A stretch of 64,000 nt of DNA. Source: Cohnella sp. WQ 127256 (lineage in GTDB: Bacteria > Bacillota > Bacilli > Paenibacillales > Paenibacillaceae). The notes under the pieces are model-generated. The model had not been told where the DNA came from and did no database searches. It saw only the letters and a list, made by a program, of their open reading frames with translations. The translations under genes were made by a program, and so were the position numbers. Positions 51,170 through 60,500 of this stretch are shown here, piece after piece. The stretch lies in assembly GCF_024519285.1 (NCBI RefSeq), contig NZ_JAMZCY010000001.1, forward strand, positions 496,001 through 560,000, given 5' to 3'. Numbering within the stretch: the stretch's first letter is position 1; every line of letters begins with the position of its first letter.

Positions 51170-52193
51170 ACTCAAGCAAGCCAATATTTTAATAGTGGAT
51201 GATCAAGAATATAATATTAGCTTATTGGAAAGAATTTTACGTCGAGCGAGCTTCGACCAAATATATAGCACAATGGACCCCTTACAAATCGAGCAAATGC
51301 TATTCGACATCAATCCTGATATCGTACTGCTTGATTTGCACATGCCAGGGATGGATGGACTTCAAGCTCTTCAGATGATCCGGGAGAAGACGGGAACGGA
51401 CAGTTATTTGCCCGTGCTGATGCTTACCGCAGATATGACTCCTGAAGCCAAGCAGCGTGGCTTGCAGGCCGGCGTGAATGATTTTCTGACGAAGCCCTAT
51501 GACCGCACGGAAGTGATCCTACGAATTAATAATTTATTAAAGACACGTTATCTACATGTACAGCTTCAACAGCATAAAAACACGCTGGAGGAGAAGGTAC
51601 AGCAACGAACGAATGAGCTTCAAAATGCGAAGCATGAAATTTTACAACTCCTTGGTCGTGCATCGGAATTCCGCGACGATATGACTGGACAGCATACGCA
51701 GAGAGTTGGACATTTGTCAGGGTTAATTGCTAGAGCAATCGGCATCCCTGACAAGCAGGTGGATATGATCCGAAGAGCAGCACCCCTGCACGATATTGGT
51801 AAAATCGGCATTTCCGATGAGCTTCTCTTAAAGCCAGGCCGATATGAGCCCCATGAGTTTGAACAGATGAAAAGCCACACGACGATCGGTGAGAGCATCC
51901 TGGAAGGGAGCTCCTTTGCCGTGCTGAAGCTGGCCGGTATTATCGCTAGATCGCATCATGAGAAATGGGATGGTTCTGGTTATCCTCATGGCCTCAAGGG
52001 GGAGGAAATACCTGTTGAGGCACGAGTTGTAGCGCTTGCCGATTTCTATGACGCGTTGACTCATGAACGCCCATATAAGAAGGCATGGACAGCGGAAGAG
52101 GCGCTTGCCGAAGTGGAGAGACAGAAGGGAATTCATTTCGAACCCCGAATTGTTGAGGCATTCATACAGTTATATCATCAGAATGTGATTTAG
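51150..52193 (+). CDS. Response regulator with HD-GYP c-di-GMP phosphodiesterase domain
   Basis: The 347-residue protein has a receiver (1-125, acceptor aspartate in [13 protein letters not shown] near 61), a coiled coil (135-165) and an HD-GYP domain with [21 protein letters not shown], the [20 protein letters not shown] signature and [24 protein letters not shown] enzymes cleave cyclic di-GMP. ATG 51150 follows AAAGGTG; a GTG at 51138 is also in frame. The preceding kinase and receiver form one translationally linked unit, so the input is probably the MHYT signal and the output a lower c-di-GMP level. Confidence 0.91.
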   Translation: MDQIELRLKQANILIVDDQEYNISLLERILRRASFDQIYSTMDPLQIEQMLFDINPDIVLLDLHMPGMDGLQALQMIREKTGTDSYLPVLMLTADMTPEAKQRGLQAGVNDFLTKPYDRTEVILRINNLLKTRYLHVQLQQHKNTLEEKVQQRTNELQNAKHEILQLLGRASEFRDDMTGQHTQRVGHLSGLIARAIGIPDKQVDMIRRAAPLHDIGKIGISDELLLKPGRYEPHEFEQMKSHTTIGESILEGSSFAVLKLAGIIARSHHEKWDGSGYPHGLKGEEIPVEARVVALADFYDALTHERPYKKAWTAEEALAEVERQKGIHFEPRIVEAFIQLYHQNVI

Positions 52194-52302
52194 TCATTGA
52201 GGCTTGGCAACCAAGGCGACTCGCGATATACGGTGAGCATTTCGAATAATTCAGGTACATAGAAGGACAGATTAAGGGGGTTCGCATTTCAAACCCAAGG
52301 AG

Positions 52303-52926
52303 ATGGTTCCCCTGTCCGAAGTCAAACTTGCAGTTATTTATTATAGCTCAACAGGTACGAATTATCAGTTGTCACAGTGGGCTGCTGAAGGTGCGAAACA
52401 AGCGGGAGCAGAGGTTAAGGTTCTCAAGGTTCCAGAGCTAGCTCCGGAAGCGGCAATTGCCTCTAATCCAGCATGGAAAGCACATGTGGATGCCACGAAG
52501 GACGTTCCAACTGTGAAAAATGAGGATTTGGAGTGGGCGGACGCTTATATTTTCTCGGTGCCAACCCGCTTTGGTAACATGCCCGCACAGATGAAGCAAT
52601 TTCTAGATTCATTAGGCGGACTTTGGTTCCAAGGTAAATTGACGAACAAGGTAGTTAGCGCCATGGCGAGTGCAGGCAATGCACACGGGGGGCAGGAAGC
52701 CACCCTGTTGTCGCTGTACACATCTATTTATCACTGGGGTGGCATTGTCGTTGCACCTGGTTATACCGACCCAGTTACGTATACGGCAGGTGGTAACCCC
52801 TACGGTACGAGCGTTACCGTCGATTCGTCAGGCAAAATGGTCGAGGATGTGCAAGCTGCTGTTCAGCATCAAGCGAAGAGAACAGTGACAGTCGCAGGCT
52901 GGGTTAAAAAAGGCTTGCAGGGCTGA
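52303..52926 (+). CDS. wrbA: NAD(P)H:quinone oxidoreductase, WrbA family
   Basis: The roughly 205-residue flavodoxin-like protein binds FMN and reduces quinones by two electrons. Motifs are VIYYSSTGTNYQLSQWAAEGA (FMN phosphate loop), SVPTRFGNMPAQMKQFLDSLGGLW, ASAGNAHGGQEATLLSLYT, HWGGIVVAPGY and GGNPYGTS. The start is unusual: AAGGAG at 52297-52302 abuts ATG 52303 with no spacer, but lies 9 bases from an in-frame CTG at 52312, which would give the family-like SEVKLAVIYYS N-terminus. The gene stands alone and shares a terminator with the converging AraC gene. Confidence 0.9.
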   Translation: MVPLSEVKLAVIYYSSTGTNYQLSQWAAEGAKQAGAEVKVLKVPELAPEAAIASNPAWKAHVDATKDVPTVKNEDLEWADAYIFSVPTRFGNMPAQMKQFLDSLGGLWFQGKLTNKVVSAMASAGNAHGGQEATLLSLYTSIYHWGGIVVAPGYTDPVTYTAGGNPYGTSVTVDSSGKMVEDVQAAVQHQAKRTVTVAGWVKKGLQG

Positions 52927-52941
52927 CGCAGATAAGTAAAT

Positions 52942-52981
52942 AAGAGGGCGATAGGGCATAATGTCCGAATCGTCCTCTTTT
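52942..52981. terminator. Bidirectional terminator between wrbA and the AraC gene
   Basis: AAGAGGGCGAT (52942-52952) pairs with ATCGTCCTCTT (52969-52979) with one mismatch, flanked by A-rich and T-rich ends. Confidence 0.82.
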
Positions 52982-53003
52982 GCGTGACTAACGAGATCAT
53001 GCG

Positions 53004-53891
53004 TTACATTTTTCTCCATTGAGAGGGAGTCATTCCTTTGTATCGCTTGAATAGCTTCGTAAAATAGTTCGGATTGTCGCAGCCGATCCGTTCTGCGATT
53101 TCAGTAACAGACAAAGTGCTTTCAAGAAGTAAACGATCCGCTTCGTTCATCCGGTATAAGTTAACGTATTCGATAAAGGTCCGCCCCGTTATTTTCTTGA
53201 ATGTTTTACAGAAATGAAACGAACTCAAGTTGACGTACTTCGCTGCTTGCTCAATAGAAAGCTTGTCTGAATAATGGGATTCCAAATATCGAATGAGCTG
53301 CTTGAATGGCTCTAAATTTCGCGATGGAGGTTCACTGGATGTTCCTGTAGCATCATTGGGTAAAGATAAGCGAGCGATATGTATGAATAGGAGGAGCATG
53401 TGCGTTTTGATCGCTAATTGATAGGCTGCATCCTTGGTCGTAAATTCTTCGATCATCTGCTGCAGCAACGATTGAACCTTTGCAGAGTTCTCATCCGTTT
53501 GACTCAGCTTAACGGGGGATGAAACCTTGCTCACCATAAATGGTTTAATGTATCTCTGATAGGCAGGATCGATGGCGGAATCCTCAAGTAATGAGGTGTT
53601 AAATACGATGGACATATACTGAACGGGACAATCTGCTAAGCTGTAACCAACATGAAGTCCGCCAGATGGCACGAATAAGACGTCGCCAGGACTAGCTTCA
53701 TAGGGCAAGCTATCGATATAAAAGAGAGCATGTCCTTCCTGCATGTAGATCACTTCGAAGTGCTCATGCCAATGCAAGAACAGCACATTTTGCTCTTTTC
53801 TCGCATGAGGTACTCGGTTGCAGAACATATTGATTGGGAATTGCCTATCGGATAGCAACGTGTTTTCCCAAAGGTCTTTCGAATAGGTCAT
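53004..53891 (-). CDS. AraC-family regulator
   Basis: The 295-residue protein has an N-terminal cupin (LHWHEHFEVIYMQEGHALFYIDSLPYEASPGDVLFVPSGGLH, about 38-78) and a C-terminal double HTH (LSIEQAAKYVNLSSFHFCKTFKKITGRTFIEYVNLYRM, then SVTEIAERIGCDNPNYFTKLFKRYKGMTPSQWR). ATG 53891 has GGAGGCAAGG upstream; the frame is open to 53915 without a better site. It is divergent from a Gfo/Idh/MocA oxidoreductase gene 146 bases away and so is its likely activator, probably in response to a sugar or polyol. Confidence 0.88.
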   Translation of the reverse strand: MTYSKDLWENTLLSDRQFPINMFCNRVPHARKEQNVLFLHWHEHFEVIYMQEGHALFYIDSLPYEASPGDVLFVPSGGLHVGYSLADCPVQYMSIVFNTSLLEDSAIDPAYQRYIKPFMVSKVSSPVKLSQTDENSAKVQSLLQQMIEEFTTKDAAYQLAIKTHMLLLFIHIARLSLPNDATGTSSEPPSRNLEPFKQLIRYLESHYSDKLSIEQAAKYVNLSSFHFCKTFKKITGRTFIEYVNLYRMNEADRLLLESTLSVTEIAERIGCDNPNYFTKLFKRYKGMTPSQWRKM

Positions 53892-54037
53892 AGTGCCTTG
53901 CCTCCATGAGAACAAGATAGTGCTAGTTTATCACAGGATTACATAGAGAACCTTTCGTTTTTGATAGATATAATAAGGTTGTTAAATAATTGCAACCCTA
54001 TTAGCTTACTTGATGTATAGAAGGGATAGATTTCTCG

Positions 54038-55072
54038 ATGACAATAGCTTATAAGATTGCGATCGCAGGCTGCGGTGGTATGGCGAATACATGGGTGAAA
54101 TATGTGTTAGGACGAATGGATGCAGAAATCGTCGCGCTAGTTGATATTAAGCAGGAATTTGCACAAGCGATGGCGGATAGGCATGGGCTAACGTGCTGTA
54201 CCTATACGGATATTAAGCAAGCAATAGAGGAGACAGGGGCTAATCTCGTTTTCGATATTACCATTCCGGCGAGTCATTTTACGATTAGCACGTCGGCTAT
54301 GAGCTTGGGATGTGATGTGTTTACAGAAAAACCACTTGCCGAGTCGATGGAAGAGTGCCAGGAAATTATCAACATATCGGATCAGACTGGGCGGAAGCAC
54401 ACGGTTATGCAGAACCGTCGATTTGACGTCCGCATTCGGGCTCTCCGTGAACTGATTACAGCTGGAACCATCGGAAAGCCGGGGTATGTAGGCGCAGACT
54501 TCTTCTTGGGTCCTCATTTTGGAGGATTCCGGGATGCTATGGAAAGCCCACTATTACTGGATATGGCGATTCATACCTTTGATCAAGCACGGCTTATTCT
54601 TGGGGCGAATCCGGTATCTGTATATTGTCAGGAATTCAATCCTGTCGGGTCATGGTATGCGGGTCAAGCAGCAGCCGTCTGTATTTTCGAAATGTCTGAT
54701 GGATCCGTGTTCTGTTATCGTGGTTCTTGGTGCGCGGAAGGCTCGCCTACTTCATGGGAAGCTGCTTGGCGAGTTACAGGGGAAAAAGGAACAGCGATCT
54801 GGGATGGTTTAGGAAATCCCTATGCGGATGTAGTGGCGACTGGTGATCAAGAGGGCAATTTTATTCGCGAATGTGTCCGGATAGATGCGGATGTGCCAGA
54901 GCAGTTAAAGCCATTTCACGAAAGCTGCCTGGATGAGATGTTCTCTGCACTAACTGAAGGAAGATCAGCAGAAACCGATTGTCGGGACAATATTTATAGC
55001 ATGGCGATGGTTCTAGGGGCGATTGAAAGCTCTAAGACGGGGCAGAAAATCATGATTTCAGATTTGTTATAG
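54038..55072 (+). CDS. Gfo/Idh/MocA-family oxidoreductase
   Basis: The 344-residue NAD(P)-dependent dehydrogenase has an N-terminal Rossmann fold ([24 protein letters not shown] at 11-15), the EKP motif in [16 protein letters not shown] (near 97), and a C-terminal domain with [25 protein letters not shown] holding the catalytic histidine. The substrate is probably a sugar or inositol derivative but cannot be told from sequence. It is a single-gene unit beside the divergent AraC regulator. Confidence 0.9.
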   Translation: MTIAYKIAIAGCGGMANTWVKYVLGRMDAEIVALVDIKQEFAQAMADRHGLTCCTYTDIKQAIEETGANLVFDITIPASHFTISTSAMSLGCDVFTEKPLAESMEECQEIINISDQTGRKHTVMQNRRFDVRIRALRELITAGTIGKPGYVGADFFLGPHFGGFRDAMESPLLLDMAIHTFDQARLILGANPVSVYCQEFNPVGSWYAGQAAAVCIFEMSDGSVFCYRGSWCAEGSPTSWEAAWRVTGEKGTAIWDGLGNPYADVVATGDQEGNFIRECVRIDADVPEQLKPFHESCLDEMFSALTEGRSAETDCRDNIYSMAMVLGAIESSKTGQKIMISDLL

Positions 55073-55161
55073 CGTCCTTATCCAACAAACCTCTCTATTG
55101 CTACAAGCATATCTGTTGTATAATTATTGCTAACTATCATGATCGTTATGGAGGTAGCACT

Positions 55162-55752
55162 TTGGCTCAGTTGTATTTTAAATATGGAACGATGAATAGC
55201 GGTAAATCCTTTGAAATCATTAAGGTTGCTCACAATTACGAAGAGCAAGGCAAGCCCGTACTTATATTTTCTCCTTCTATCGACACTAGGGGAGGCGCCG
55301 ATCAAGTGGGCTCCCGGGTTGGATTATCCCGTAAGGCGATTCCGGTGGATGAGAATACGAATCTGTTGGAGAGTGTTCAAGCTCATCAAGCCGAAACAGA
55401 AAACAATAGAATTTACTGCGTACTTGTCGATGAAGCTCAGTTCCTATCGAAGAATCAAGTGCTGGAGTTGGCTCAAGTTGTGGATGAACTGGGCATTCCG
55501 GTAATGGCGTTCGGGCTCAAGAACGATTTTCAGAACAAGCTGTTTGAAGGAAGCTATAACTTATTAATCCAAGCAGATAAAATTGAAGAAATCAAAACAA
55601 TCTGCTGGCACTGTGACCGCAAGGCTACGATGGTTATCCGGTACCGTGATGATATTCCTGTGAACGAAGGGGAGCAAGTCCAAATCGGTGGCAACGAGGA
55701 CTACAAGCCAGTATGCCGTCGTTGTTATAACGAAGCATTCAAAAACAAATAA
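55162..55752 (+). CDS. tdk: Thymidine kinase
   Basis: The 196-residue type II thymidine kinase has the P-loop [14 protein letters not shown] (8-21), the Mg-binding DEAQF in [11 protein letters not shown] (near 93), the lasso region [19 protein letters not shown], and four zinc cysteines (ICWHCDRKA and CRRCYNEAF). The start is TTG with GGAGGTAGC about 8 bases upstream. It phosphorylates thymidine in the salvage pathway. A compact terminator follows. Confidence 0.93.
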   Translation: MAQLYFKYGTMNSGKSFEIIKVAHNYEEQGKPVLIFSPSIDTRGGADQVGSRVGLSRKAIPVDENTNLLESVQAHQAETENNRIYCVLVDEAQFLSKNQVLELAQVVDELGIPVMAFGLKNDFQNKLFEGSYNLLIQADKIEEIKTICWHCDRKATMVIRYRDDIPVNEGEQVQIGGNEDYKPVCRRCYNEAFKNK

Positions 55753-55768
55753 GTGGATTTGGCGAAGG

Positions 55769-55792
55769 AAGACAGGGAAACCTGTCTTTTTT
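55769..55792 (+). terminator. Rho-independent terminator after tdk
   Basis: AAGACAGG (55769-55776), loop GAAA, CCTGTCTT (55781-55788), T to 55792. Confidence 0.88.
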
Positions 55793-55863
55793 AGTTGTGC
55801 TGAATGTATTAGTTCACGTCTATTCGCCTCTGAATCATCTCTGCTAAACTACCTCATTGCTCT

Positions 55864-56082
55864 GGGAATAAGACCGCGAGGCGGACTTATCCAGCCCAAA
55901 GTAACCCGATTGCCGGGAATAAGACCGCGAGGCGGACTTATCCAGACCAAAGTAACCCGATTGCCAGGAATAAGACCGCGAGGCGGACTTATCCTGTCCA
56001 AAGTAACCCGATTGTCGGAAATAAGACCGCGAGGCGGACTTATCCAGCCCAAAGTAACCCGATTGCCAGGAATAAGACCGCA
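55864..56082. repeat. 51-bp tandem repeat array, four copies plus a partial fifth
   Basis: Copies start at 55864, 55915, 55966, 56017 and 56068 (partial), each exactly 51 bases, with few substitutions. Every unit holds a near-palindrome, ATAAGACCGC then GAG then GCGGACTTAT, so each can form a hairpin with one A-A mismatch; the rest is CCAGCCCAAAGTAACCCGAT-like spacer. The period of 17 codons keeps frames open on both strands, giving repeated 17-residue peptides, but none has a credible start. It lies between tdk and a LacI gene. Confidence 0.92.
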
Positions 56083-56155
56083 CTGCGCACTTGAGAATAT
56101 ATACTTCATTGATCCTGAGGTCCCGCCCTCAAAGTAAATTCACATTTTTTTACAA

Positions 56156-56169
56156 TAAAAGCGTTTTCA
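56156..56169 (+). promoter_or_regulatory. Probable cre site upstream of the LacI-family gene
   Basis: TAAAAGCGTTTTCA differs from the cre consensus TGWNANCGNTNWCA at one position (A for G at position 2). It lies 77 bases before the LacI start and 37 bases before its own operator, consistent with CcpA control of the locus. Confidence 0.5.
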
Positions 56170-56205
56170 TTTAAAGGATAATATGATATAAAGGAATTAA
56201 TAGTC

Positions 56206-56223
56206 TATCTAAACGTTTAGATA
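56206..56223. promoter_or_regulatory. LacI-type operator before the regulator gene
   Basis: TATCTAAACGTTTAGATA is a perfect 18-bp palindrome with the central CG typical of LacI/GalR operators, 22 bases before the TTG start. A longer copy of the same core follows the gene at 57301-57324. Confidence 0.82.
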
Positions 56224-56245
56224 TAAATTGTAACGGGGTGAAGCA

Positions 56246-57286
56246 TTGTCTGAAATCGGTATTAAGGATATCGCAGCTAAGGCTAATGTATCAACAGCAA
56301 CCGTATCTTATGTTCTGAACGGGACGCGGAATGTGAAGCTCAACACTAGGGAACGCGTGCTTCGCGTCATCCAAGAAATGAATTATAAGCCGAATAATGC
56401 TGCGCAAAGCTTAAAAAGAAAGCGAACGAATACGATTGGTGTTATTGCCGAAGACGTTACCGTGTTCAATGTACCGGAAATCATTGATGGGATAAACGAT
56501 TGCGCGGACCGAATGGACATGCATATCTTACTAACGAATCTACGTCTAGATAAGAGAATTGGGCGGGAATTTGATCGTATGGATAGCTATCGCCATTATG
56601 CGGATAACGCCGTATCGGAGCTACTGAGCAAACAGGTCGAAGGGATCATCTATATCGGTGTTCATCCCCGCGATCTTACGGGATTCATCGATACTTTCGG
56701 CAAACCGATCGTCTATACATACAGCTATACTCATCATGACTTATCGATTCAATATAATGATGAACAAGCTTCATACGATGCGATGGCTTATTTGGTTCAG
56801 AAAGGACATACCCGTATCGGCATCATTAGCGGGGTGATGGATTCAACGCCGTCTCGTCTCAGGTTTAATGGCTTCTACAAGGCAGTGACGGAATATGAAC
56901 TGCCTTTCGATCCTCAATTGATCAAGATAGGAGACTGGGAAGCAGAATCCGGCTATCGGCTCACACTTGAATTGCTGGAGCTTGAGCAACCGCCTACTGC
57001 AATCGTAGCGATGAACGACGTTATGGCTGTTGGGGTCATTCGTGCCGCTTCGGAAAAGGGGGTACACATACCAAAGGATCTTTCCGTAATCGGATTTGAT
57101 AATCGGGAATTTAGTAACTATTTAATCCCTCGTATCACGACGATGGAGTTACCGCTTCATGAGATGGGGTATCAGGCTATGGAGTCACTCGCACTCCTCA
57201 TTAAAGGGGAAAAGGTCGAGAAACAGCCCATGCCCAGCTGCAAGCTGATCGAGAGAGAATCCGTAGCTGCACCTAGAATTCGCTAG
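56246..57286 (+). CDS. LacI-family transcriptional regulator
   Basis: The 346-residue repressor has a LacI HTH (IGIKDIAAKANVSTATVSYVLNGTRNVKLNTRERVLRVIQEMNYKPNNAAQSL, residues 4-57, with the minor-groove hinge after it) and a periplasmic-binding-like sensor domain (TNTIGVIAEDVTVFNVPEIIDGI..., IVAMNDVMAVGVIRAASEKGVHIPKDLSVIGFDN). The start is TTG with a GGGGTGAAG site. Perfect palindromes sharing TCTAAACGTTTAGA lie on both sides of the gene, so it should repress itself and the large secreted-protein gene downstream. The effector is probably a sugar released by that protein. Confidence 0.92.
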   Translation: MSEIGIKDIAAKANVSTATVSYVLNGTRNVKLNTRERVLRVIQEMNYKPNNAAQSLKRKRTNTIGVIAEDVTVFNVPEIIDGINDCADRMDMHILLTNLRLDKRIGREFDRMDSYRHYADNAVSELLSKQVEGIIYIGVHPRDLTGFIDTFGKPIVYTYSYTHHDLSIQYNDEQASYDAMAYLVQKGHTRIGIISGVMDSTPSRLRFNGFYKAVTEYELPFDPQLIKIGDWEAESGYRLTLELLELEQPPTAIVAMNDVMAVGVIRAASEKGVHIPKDLSVIGFDNREFSNYLIPRITTMELPLHEMGYQAMESLALLIKGEKVEKQPMPSCKLIERESVAAPRIR

Positions 57287-57300
57287 CTTTCTCTTTATTC

Positions 57301-57324
57301 TAAAATCTAAACGTTTAGATTTTA
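57301..57324. promoter_or_regulatory. LacI-type operator before the 1354-residue protein gene
   Basis: TAAAATCTAAAC (57301-57312) joined directly to its exact reverse complement (57313-57324) makes a 24-bp perfect palindrome. It shares TCTAAACGTTTAGA with the site at 56206-56223 and lies 212 bases before the next start codon. Confidence 0.82.
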
Positions 57325-57535
57325 ACCTAGACTATTCATCGCCCCCCATTCGCAGCAATTATCATACCCTCATCTGAGAAGCAGGTACTTATAGCCGCTT
57401 TGTCATGAAGGGTTTTTTTTGATCGGAAGGGAGGTGATTGCCTTTTAGAGAGGATTCCACTAAATAGACAGTTAAAGCGACATCAAGAAGGAGGAGAAAA
57501 GCTGTACTAAATTGCGTCTCGAGGAGGAGTAGTTC

Positions 57536-60500
57536 ATGTTCACGCAAACGGCATTTCGTTCGAAGCACTTTTTCAATCAAGTCGTAGCCTTCTTTGCAAC
57601 TGCTGTGTTAGTGCTTCTGTTGCCCAAGATTGCTTCCGCGTACACGATAACGAATACGACTTTCAACGTTCAAACCGGAACGAATGGTGAGATCACCTCG
57701 CTACAACTGGTGGGGGATTCTTTTCCGACGAATTATGTTATGAACGCTACGAACGCACCCAATCAGAATACCGCAGATCACCAATGGCTTGGTGAATTAA
57801 TGTTTAAGTACAAGCTAGGTAGCGGGGCATGGACCAATGCATGGACTAGTAAATCCGCAGATGGTAGAACGCAGAGTCAGAGTGGTAATACGGTAACGGT
57901 TACGTACCAGAACTCTACTAACGCGGAAGGAATCAAAAACTTTAAGGTTGTGGAGACGTACTCGCTCGTGAATGATTACTTGCTGTGGTCGATCAACGTT
58001 ACGAATACAAGCACACAAACGATCGAGTTCGGAGATTTCGGCTTACCGCTTCCCTTCAATGAATTCTGGACTGGAGGTAATAATGAAGAGATCTATGAAA
58101 CAAGGGTACTAAACCACTCATTCGTGGGAAACAACAGCTCCTATATTACGGTCGGAAGGCCAAGTGGAGTTGGCCCATCGCTATTGATGGTCCCGGATGC
58201 GACCACGGGTGCCGGATTCGAGTATCAGGATCGTTGGCGGATCGAAGAGCATCCAGGAAGTAAGTGGGCAATGGATCAAGGAGGATGGGGCGAAGGTCTT
58301 AACGTTTACTATCTACATTCGAACGTGATTAAGAGCACGAATCGGGGGTACTTGCCGAACACGAGCTTGACCTTGGCTGCTAACCAAAGCAAAACTTATT
58401 CATTCAAATTTTTTAAGGTGGCGAATGAGAATGCTGTGAAGGACAAGCTCTATAGCGAAGGGCTGGTCGACGTTACGGCGGTTCCCGGAATGATCTTCTC
58501 GACCAATATGAAGGCGAAGATCGATCTGAGGACGACGAAGACAATTACTTCTGTTACAGCACAATACCCTGCAGAGACGACGATTAATTTTCTTAATACG
58601 GTAACCGGGGGCCATAACATCTATGAGCTGACGTTAGGCCATCTAGGTCCGAACAACATTACGGTCAATTACGGAAGCGGTGAGAAGACAGTCCTGCAGT
58701 TTTACGCGATTGAGCCAATTGACACCGCGCTCCAAAGGCATTCTACTTTCATGGTCAATAGCACCCAATGGAACGCACCTGGTCAGATCCAGGATAAAGT
58801 GTTCGACGATTGGATGATGGATACGAAAGCGAAGAGAAACGTATTCAATGGCTATTGGGGCTGGGGAGATGATTGGGGGTACACCCACGGACAATTCCTA
58901 GCGGAGAAGAACGTCCAGACGCCGGTCGCATCGGAAATCACGGCAGTTGATCAGTATTTGGAAACGGCAATCTGGAACAAGCTCATGGCCACGAATCATT
59001 CGGATTATCTCATCTACGACTTTCTAATGCCGGCTCCGAATACAACTCCAACCTATCGGGGTTACGCATATCCGCACATTTACAACACTTATTTCAGTAT
59101 GTATAAGATCGCCAAGCTATACCCAGAGATCGTCACCTATATTAATCCGAAAAACACCTATTTGCTAAGAGCGTATAACATCTTCAAGACGTTGTATGAT
59201 GGACCGGTAGCCTACAACTGGAATACGGGCTTGATGGGAGAGTTAACGACTCCGGAGATGATTAAGGCTTTGCAGGACGAGGGCTACACGACACAAGCTA
59301 ACGATATGATCGCGAAGATGGCGACAAAGTATAACAACTTCAAGAATACGACTTATCCTTATGGTTCAGAGTACAACTATGACAATACAGGTGAAGAAGC
59401 CGTATACACACTCGCGAAAATGAACAACAACACAACGATGAAAAGCAAGATCAATGCCAAAACACGTGCAGCACGTGGTCATATGCCGATCTGGTATTAC
59501 TATGCGGATCCTGTGACGATAACAGGTGAGAATTGGTGGAACTTCCAATACACTGTATCTTTGGCTGGCTATGCTATGGATGATTGGATTCGCAACAATT
59601 CAGCAACACCGGAAGTCGAACAACGGATGTCTTATGCGGCGAAGATCGCTAATGTGGGCGCGATCAACTCTGGTCAAATTAGCTCTGATCCTGCTAATAT
59701 CGGAGCAGTTGCGTGGACCTATCAAGCCGAGAAAGGCAACTATGGGGCGTTAGGCCACGGAGGAGGACCATTGCAAAATGGTTGGAGGGGGATGTCGGGA
59801 GAAGCGGACCTCGGTTTATTCGGAGCCATTAAGATTCTGAGCTCTGATGTCTCCGTTGATCCGATCTTCGGATTGTATTGTTATGGTTGCGAGGTTACTT
59901 CAAGCGGTGGCAACTATTCTGTAATTCCGAAGGATGGCGTATTCCAGCGCCTGAATCTAATTACGGAGAAATTCGGAATGGAGCTGGAGCGCGACAAGTA
60001 TACGGCGGCGACCGTTGCAATCGCCAAAAACTACGTTAACTTTACGCTTAAGAATTCCACTCCGAGCACAGCACATACAACTAAGGTTACCTTCTCCGGT
60101 CTTGCGCCAGGTTCTTACAATATTTTATTGAACAACGCGGCTGCGGGAAGTGTTAACGTGACGAGCGGAAATAAAGCAACGATTAGCTTAAACGTGGGTA
60201 CGGTAGCGACTTATGATGTGAAGCTGCAGCAGGGAACACCACCAGCCAATACAGCTCCTGTCGTGAGTGCGGGGTCCAATGCGACTTTTACGCTACCAGC
60301 TAGTATAGCTCTAGTGGGTACAGCTACCGATGATGGCTTACCAAGCGGTACCTTGACGACGACCTGGAGCCTCCAAAGCGGCCCAGGAACAGCAACATTC
60401 GCAAATGCCGGCGCTGTGAATACGACTGCGACCGTGTCGCTCGCGGGTACCTACGTATTCCAATTAAACGCTAGCGATGGTGTCTTGTCATCGTCAGCAA

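Noticed and set aside
55864-56082. Possible CRISPR array
   Set aside because: The whole 51-bp unit is conserved, so there are no unique spacers, and no cas genes are present.
55688-56137. 149-codon frame with 17-residue repeats after tdk, and similar frames on the minus strand
   Set aside because: It starts inside tdk, crosses the tdk terminator, and both strands are open only because the repeat period is a multiple of three.
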